Origin: Candidatus Pseudomonas phytovorans
GTDB taxonomy: Bacteria; Pseudomonadota; Gammaproteobacteria; Pseudomonadales; Pseudomonadaceae
Direction of reading: 5' to 3'
NCBI GenBank assembly: GCA_029202525.1
Contig: CP119325.1
Coordinates: 3,570,001 to 3,634,000 of the forward strand
DNA: 64,000 bases
Position numbers and translations under genes: made by a program
Notes under the pieces: model-generated
The model's input: the letters and a program-made list of their open reading frames with translations, nothing else
Database searches by the model: none
Told to the model about the DNA's origin: nothing
Shown: positions 46,901-52,900 of the stretch, piece after piece
Layout of the letters: the number at the start of each line of letters is the position of its first letter
How positions within the stretch are numbered: position 1 is the stretch's first letter

Positions 46901-49900
46901 GGCCAGGGCAGCATCCCGATTGGCAAACCGATCGGCAATGGCCGTTGCTATGTGCTCGATGCCCACCGGCAACCGCTGCCGGTAGGCGCCGTTGGTGAGC
47001 TGTACATCGGTGGCGATGGCGTGGCCCTGGGTTACCTTGGCCAGCCCGCACTCAGCGCCGAACGCTTCCTCGACGACCCGTTCAGCCGCCAGCCAGGGGC
47101 ACGCATGTACCGCAGCGGTGACCTGGTCAGTTGGCAGGCCGACGGCACGCTGCGTTACCTGGGCCGTGCCGACCAGCAGGTCAAGCTGCGCGGCTTCCGT
47201 ATCGAGCTGGGGGAAATCGAGGCGTGCCTCGGCCAGTGCGACGGCATTCGCGACAGCGCCGTGGTGCTGCGTGAAGACACCCCGGGCGACACACGCCTGG
47301 TGGCCTATTTCAGCGCACACACGGCGGCGCCGGTAGTGGCCGAACTGCACGCCCGACTGCAGGGCCAACTGCCGGACTACATGCTGCCGGCTGCCTATGT
47401 GTGCCTGGCCGAGCTGCCATTGACCGCCAACGGCAAGCTCGACCGCCGCGCACTGCCGCAACCGGGCGGCGATGCGCTGGTCAGCCGTGCCTTCGAGGCG
47501 CCGCAAGGTGAAGTGGAGGTTGCCCTGGCCGCTATCTGGGCAGAGGTCCTGAAGGTTGAGCAGGTCGGGCGCCACGACCACTTCTTCGAACTGGGCGGCC
47601 ACTCGCTGCTGGCCGTGACCCTGGTCGAGCACATGCGCAAGGCCGGCCTGGGTGCCGACGTGCGTGTGCTGTTCGCCCAACCGACGTTGGCGGCACTGGC
47701 CGCGGCAGTCGGTACTGGCCGTGAGGTACAGGTCCCGGCCAACCGGGTGCCTGTAGATGCCCAGGTTATCACCCCGGACATGCTCAGCCTGATCGAACTG
47801 GACCAGGCCAGCATCGACCGTATTGTTGCCTGCGTGCCGGGTGGCGCGGCGAACGTGCAGGAAATCTACCCGCTGGCACCGCTGCAGGAAGGCATCCTTT
47901 ACCACCACCTCAGTGCAGAGCAGGGCGACCCCTACCTGTTGCAGTCGCGCCTGGCGTTCGACAGCCTGGCCGACCTGCAGCGCTGGGCCGGTGCCTTGCA
48001 GCAGGTGATCGACCGCCATGACATCCTGCGCACCGCCGTGGTCAGCGAAGGCCTCGAGCAAGCGGTACAAGTGGTGTGGCGCAAGGCGTGCATGAGCGTC
48101 ACCGCGGTCGAGGGGCTTGGCGACGTGGCTGTGATCGATGCGTTGCAGGCACGTTTCGACGCCCGCCACCAGCGCCTGGACCTGGCCTGCGCACCGCTGC
48201 TGCGCCTGGTGCATGCGGCCGACCCGGCCAACCAGCGGGTGGTGGCGATCCTGCAGTTCCACCACCTGGCCCTGGACCATACCGCCATGGAGGTGATCGC
48301 CGGCGAAATGCAGGCGCTGATGGCGGGGCAGGGCGAGCAGTTGCCCGCGCCGGTGCCGTACCGCACCTACGTGGCCCAGGCGCGCCTGACGGCTGACGAT
48401 GCCGGCCATGAAGCGTTCTTCCGCGAGATGCTGGGCGACCTCGACGAACCGACCCTGCCGTTCGGCCTGGCCGATGTGCAAGGCGAAGGGCATGCCATCG
48501 AAGAGGCACACCTGGCCCTGAGTGCCACGCTGGCCCGCAGCCTGCGCGATCAGGCCCGGCAACTGGGCGTCAGTGCCGCCAGCCTGGCGCACCTGGCCTG
48601 GGCGCGGGTGCTGGGCGTGCTGGCCAATCGCAGCGACGTGGTATTCGGCACGGTGCTGATGGGCCGCCTGCAAGGCGGTGAAGGGGCGGACCGGGCGCTG
48701 GGCGTGTTCATCAATACCTTGCCCCTGCGCATCGACCTGTCGACGCCGGTTCAGCAGGCAGTGCGCCTGACCCACCGACGGCTGTCGGCGCTGCTGGCCC
48801 ACGAGCATGCCTCGCTGGCCCTGGCCCAACGCTGCAGCGGCGTGGCGGCGTCCTCGCCGCTGTTCAGCGCCTTGTTCAACTACCGCCACAGCAGTGCTGG
48901 CGGCACCGCTGTCGGCGCCCAAGGCGTACGCCTGCTGGGCGGGGAGGAACGCAGTAACTATCCGCTTACCCTGAGCGTCGATGACCTGGGCGAAGGCTTT
49001 GCCTTGAGCGTACTGGCCCAGCAAGGCGTGGGCGCCGAACGTGTGGCAGGCTGGATGAACCAGGCGCTCCAGGCGTTGGCCCAGGCACTGGAGCAGGCAG
49101 CAGATGTGGCGGTCAGCACGCTGCCGATCCTTGGCCAGGCCGCACGCCAGCAATTGCTGGAAACCTTCAATGCCACCCAGCGTAGCTACCCGACCGGGCA
49201 GACCGTGCACGCTCTGGTCGAAACCCAGGCGGCGCGTATGCCGCAGGCCGCTGCCCTGGTACAGGCTGGCCGGGTGCTGAGCTACGGCGAGCTGAACCGC
49301 AGCGCCAACCGCCTGGCCCACTATCTGATTGCACGGGGCGTGCAGGTGGGTGACCGCGTCGCACTGTGCCTGCCGCGCAGCCTGGAACGCCAGGTTGCCC
49401 TGCTGGCGGTGCTCAAGGCCGGTGCGGCCTATGTGCCGATCGACCCGGCCTACCCGGCGCAGCGCATCGCCTATCTGCTGGACGACAGCGCATCCGCGCT
49501 AGTGCTGGTCGAGTCTGCAACGCAGGCGCTGGTCGGCGAAACCGCCCGTGTGGTGCTGGACCAGGATGCCTGGCAAGGCGCAGCCGACAGCAACCCGCAG
49601 GTACCTGGGCTGGGCCATCGGCAACTGGCCTACGTGGTCTACACCTCCGGCTCGACCGGCCAGCCCAAAGGGGTAATGGTCGAGCATGCGACCCTGGCCA
49701 ACCTGGTGCACTGGCACTGCGAGGCCTTTGCGGTCGGCGCAGGCAGCCATACCAGCAGCGTGGCCGGGTTCGGCTTCGACGCGCTGGCCTGGGAAGTCTG
49801 GCCGGCGCTGTGTGCCGGGGCGGTGCTGCATTTGCCACCGCTGCAGGTTGCCGGTGAACACGTCGACGAACTGCTGGACTGGTGGCTGGAGCAACCGCTG

Positions 49901-52900
49901 GCGGTCAGCTTCCTGCCGACCCCCGTCGCCGAGCAGGCACTGCGCCGGGAACGCCAGCACCCGACCTTGCGCACGCTGCTGGTCGGTGGTGACCGCCTGC
50001 GCCAGTTCGAGCACGACCCAGGCTTTGACGTGGTCAACAACTATGGGCCCACCGAAACAACCGTAGTGGCCAGCTCCGGGCGCCTGACCTCAGGCGGCCT
50101 GCTGCACATCGGCAAGCCGATCGCCAACACCCGCGTGTACGTGCTCGACGAGCAGCGCCAGCCGGTGCCGGTGGGCGCGACAGGCGAACTGTACATCGGC
50201 GGTGCCGGCGTGGCCCGCGGCTACCTGAAGCGTGACGCACTGAGCGCAGAGCGCTTCCTGGCCGACCCGTTCAGCACCGAGGCCGATGCGCGGATGTACC
50301 GCAGCGGCGACCTGGTGCGCTGGAATGCCGATGGCACCCTGGACTACCTGGGCCGCAACGACGATCAGGTGAAGATCCGCGGCGTACGTGTAGAGCTGGG
50401 CGAGATCGAAAGCGTGTTGGCTGCCCAGCCAGGCGTTGCCGATGCCGTGGTGCTGGTGCGTGGCGAGCGCCTGCTGGCTTGGTTCACCGAACGCGAGCCG
50501 GTCGCGCCGGACGCCTTGCGCCAGGCCATGCAGGCACGTTTGCCTGTGCACCTGGTACCGCTGGCGTTCACCCCCCTGGATGGGTTGCCGCTGACCCGCC
50601 ACGGCAAGCTTGACCGCAAGGCCTTGCCAGACCCAGACCCGGCCCAGCTGGCCAGGCAGGCTTACCAGGCACCACAAGGCGCAGTCGAAACCGCACTGGC
50701 GTTGGTGTGGGCCGACATGTTGCAGGTCGAGCGCGTGGGCCGTCACGACAACTTCTTCGAACTGGGCGGCCACTCGCTGCTGGCGGTCAACCTGACTGCA
50801 CGCCTGCGCCGGCAAGGCTTGCAGGTGGATGTGCGCACGCTGTTCGGCCAACCGAGCATCGCCGCGCTGGCCGCCACCCTGGGCCAGGTGCGCGAGGTGC
50901 AGGTACCCGACAACCTGATCCCCGCTGGCTGTAACCAGATCACCCCCGCCATGCTGCCGCTGGTGGCGCTGGAACAGGCCGCCATCGAGCGCATCGCCGC
51001 CCAGGTGCCGGGTGGTGCTGCCAATGTGCAGGACATCTACCCACTGGCGCCGTTGCAAGAGGGCATTCTCTATCACCACCTGAGTGCGGCCGGGCACGAT
51101 CCCTATGTCCTGCAATCGCGCTTCGCCTTCGCCAGCCGCGAGCACCTGGCCCGTTTCGCCGCAGCACTGGACAAAGTCGTCGCCCGCCACGACGTGCTGC
51201 GCACCGCCATCCTCTGGGAAGGCCTGCCACAACCCGTGCAGGTGGTCCTGCGCAACGTCCCTCCGCTTGCCACGGCCCCCTGTGGGAGCGGGTTCACCCG
51301 CGAAGAATCCACCGCCGCATTCAACCTGAGCCAGGCCCCGCTGATCCGCCTGCTCCACACCGACTCGGACGGCCCGATCGAAGCCACCCTGCAGTTCCAC
51401 CACATCGTCCTCGACCACACCGCCATGGAAGTGGTCGCCGAGGAACTGATCGGCTACCTGCAGGGCAGCACCGAACCGGCCCATGCCCCGGTGCCTTACC
51501 GTAACTACGTGGCCCAGGCCCGCCTGGGCATCAGCCAGGACGAGCACGAGGCGTTCTTCCGCGAGCAACTGGCCGATATCGACGAGCCGACCTTGCCGTT
51601 CGGCCTCAGCGATGTGCAAGGCAATGGCCGCGACATCGAAGAAGCGCAGCTGTGGCTGGATGAAGCCCTGGCGCAACGCCTGCGTGCGCAGGCGCGTCAC
51701 CTGGGCATCAGCGTCGCCAGCCTGTTCCACCTGGCCTGGGCGCGCTTGCTGGGCGCCGCGAGCGGCCAGCCGCGGGTGGTGTTCGGTACGGTACTGCTGG
51801 GCCGCCTGCAGGGCGGCGAGGGTGCCGAGCGCGCGCTGGGCATGTTCATCAACACCCTGCCACTGCGCATCGAACTTGCCGGCGTCAGCCTGCGCGAAGG
51901 TGCCCATGCCACCCACCAGTCGCTCAGTGCGCTGCTGGCCCACGAGCATGCCTCGCTGGCCCTGGCCCAGCGCTGCAGCGGTGTGACGGCGCCGCAGCCA
52001 TTGTTCAGCGCGATGCTCAACTACCGCCACAGCAGCCAGGCCACCGCCAGCCAGAAACAGGCGACTGCGGGTATCAACAGCCTGGAAAGCCAGGAACGCA
52101 GCAACTACCCGCTGGGCCTGAACGTGGACGACACCGGGCAGGGCTTCCGGCTGGTAGCCATGACACCGCTCGAAGTGGGGGCGGCGCGCATCTGCGGGCA
52201 GATGGACCAGGTGTTGCGAGGCATGGTCGAGGCCCTGGAGCACGAGCCGGAGCTACCGGTGCAGCGCCTGCCCGTGTTGCCGGCCGAGGAGCGCCAGCGC
52301 GTGTTGCACGATTACAACGACACGGCGGTTGACTACAACCTTGAGCAGACCCTGCACGGTATGATCGAAGCGCAGGTCATGCGCACGCCGGATGCCGTGG
52401 CAGTGCGGGCCGAAGAGGGCGAGCTGAGTTACCGCCAGCTCAACGAACAGGCCAACCGCCTGGCGCATCATCTGATTGCGCTGGGGGTTAAACCCGATGA
52501 TCGGGTGGCGATCTGCGTCGAACGCGGGCTGTCGATGGTGGTTGGCCTGCTGGCCATTCTCAAGGCCGGTGGCGCTTATGTGCCGGTCGACCCGGATTAC
52601 CCGGCAGAGCGCGTACGGCACATGCTGAGCGACAGCGCGCCAGTCGCGGTGCTGGTGCATGCGGCTACCCGGCATGTACCGGAAGCCGGCCTGCTGATTG
52701 ATCTGGACCAGCCGGCCTGGGGCGATCTGCCTGGCAGCAATCCGCTTGTGGCGGGGCTAACCCCGCGGCATCTGGCCTACGTGATCTACACCTCAGGCTC
52801 GACCGGCCTGCCGAAAGGCGTGATGAACGAGCATGCCGGGGTGGTCAACCGCTTGCTGTGGATGCAGGACGCGTACGGCCTGGATGCCGATGACGTGGTG

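Noticed and set aside
44993..49321. Minus-strand open frame of 1442 codons under psoB
   Set aside because: Same reason: repetitive antisense shadow of modules 6 to 8 with no recognisable protein family.
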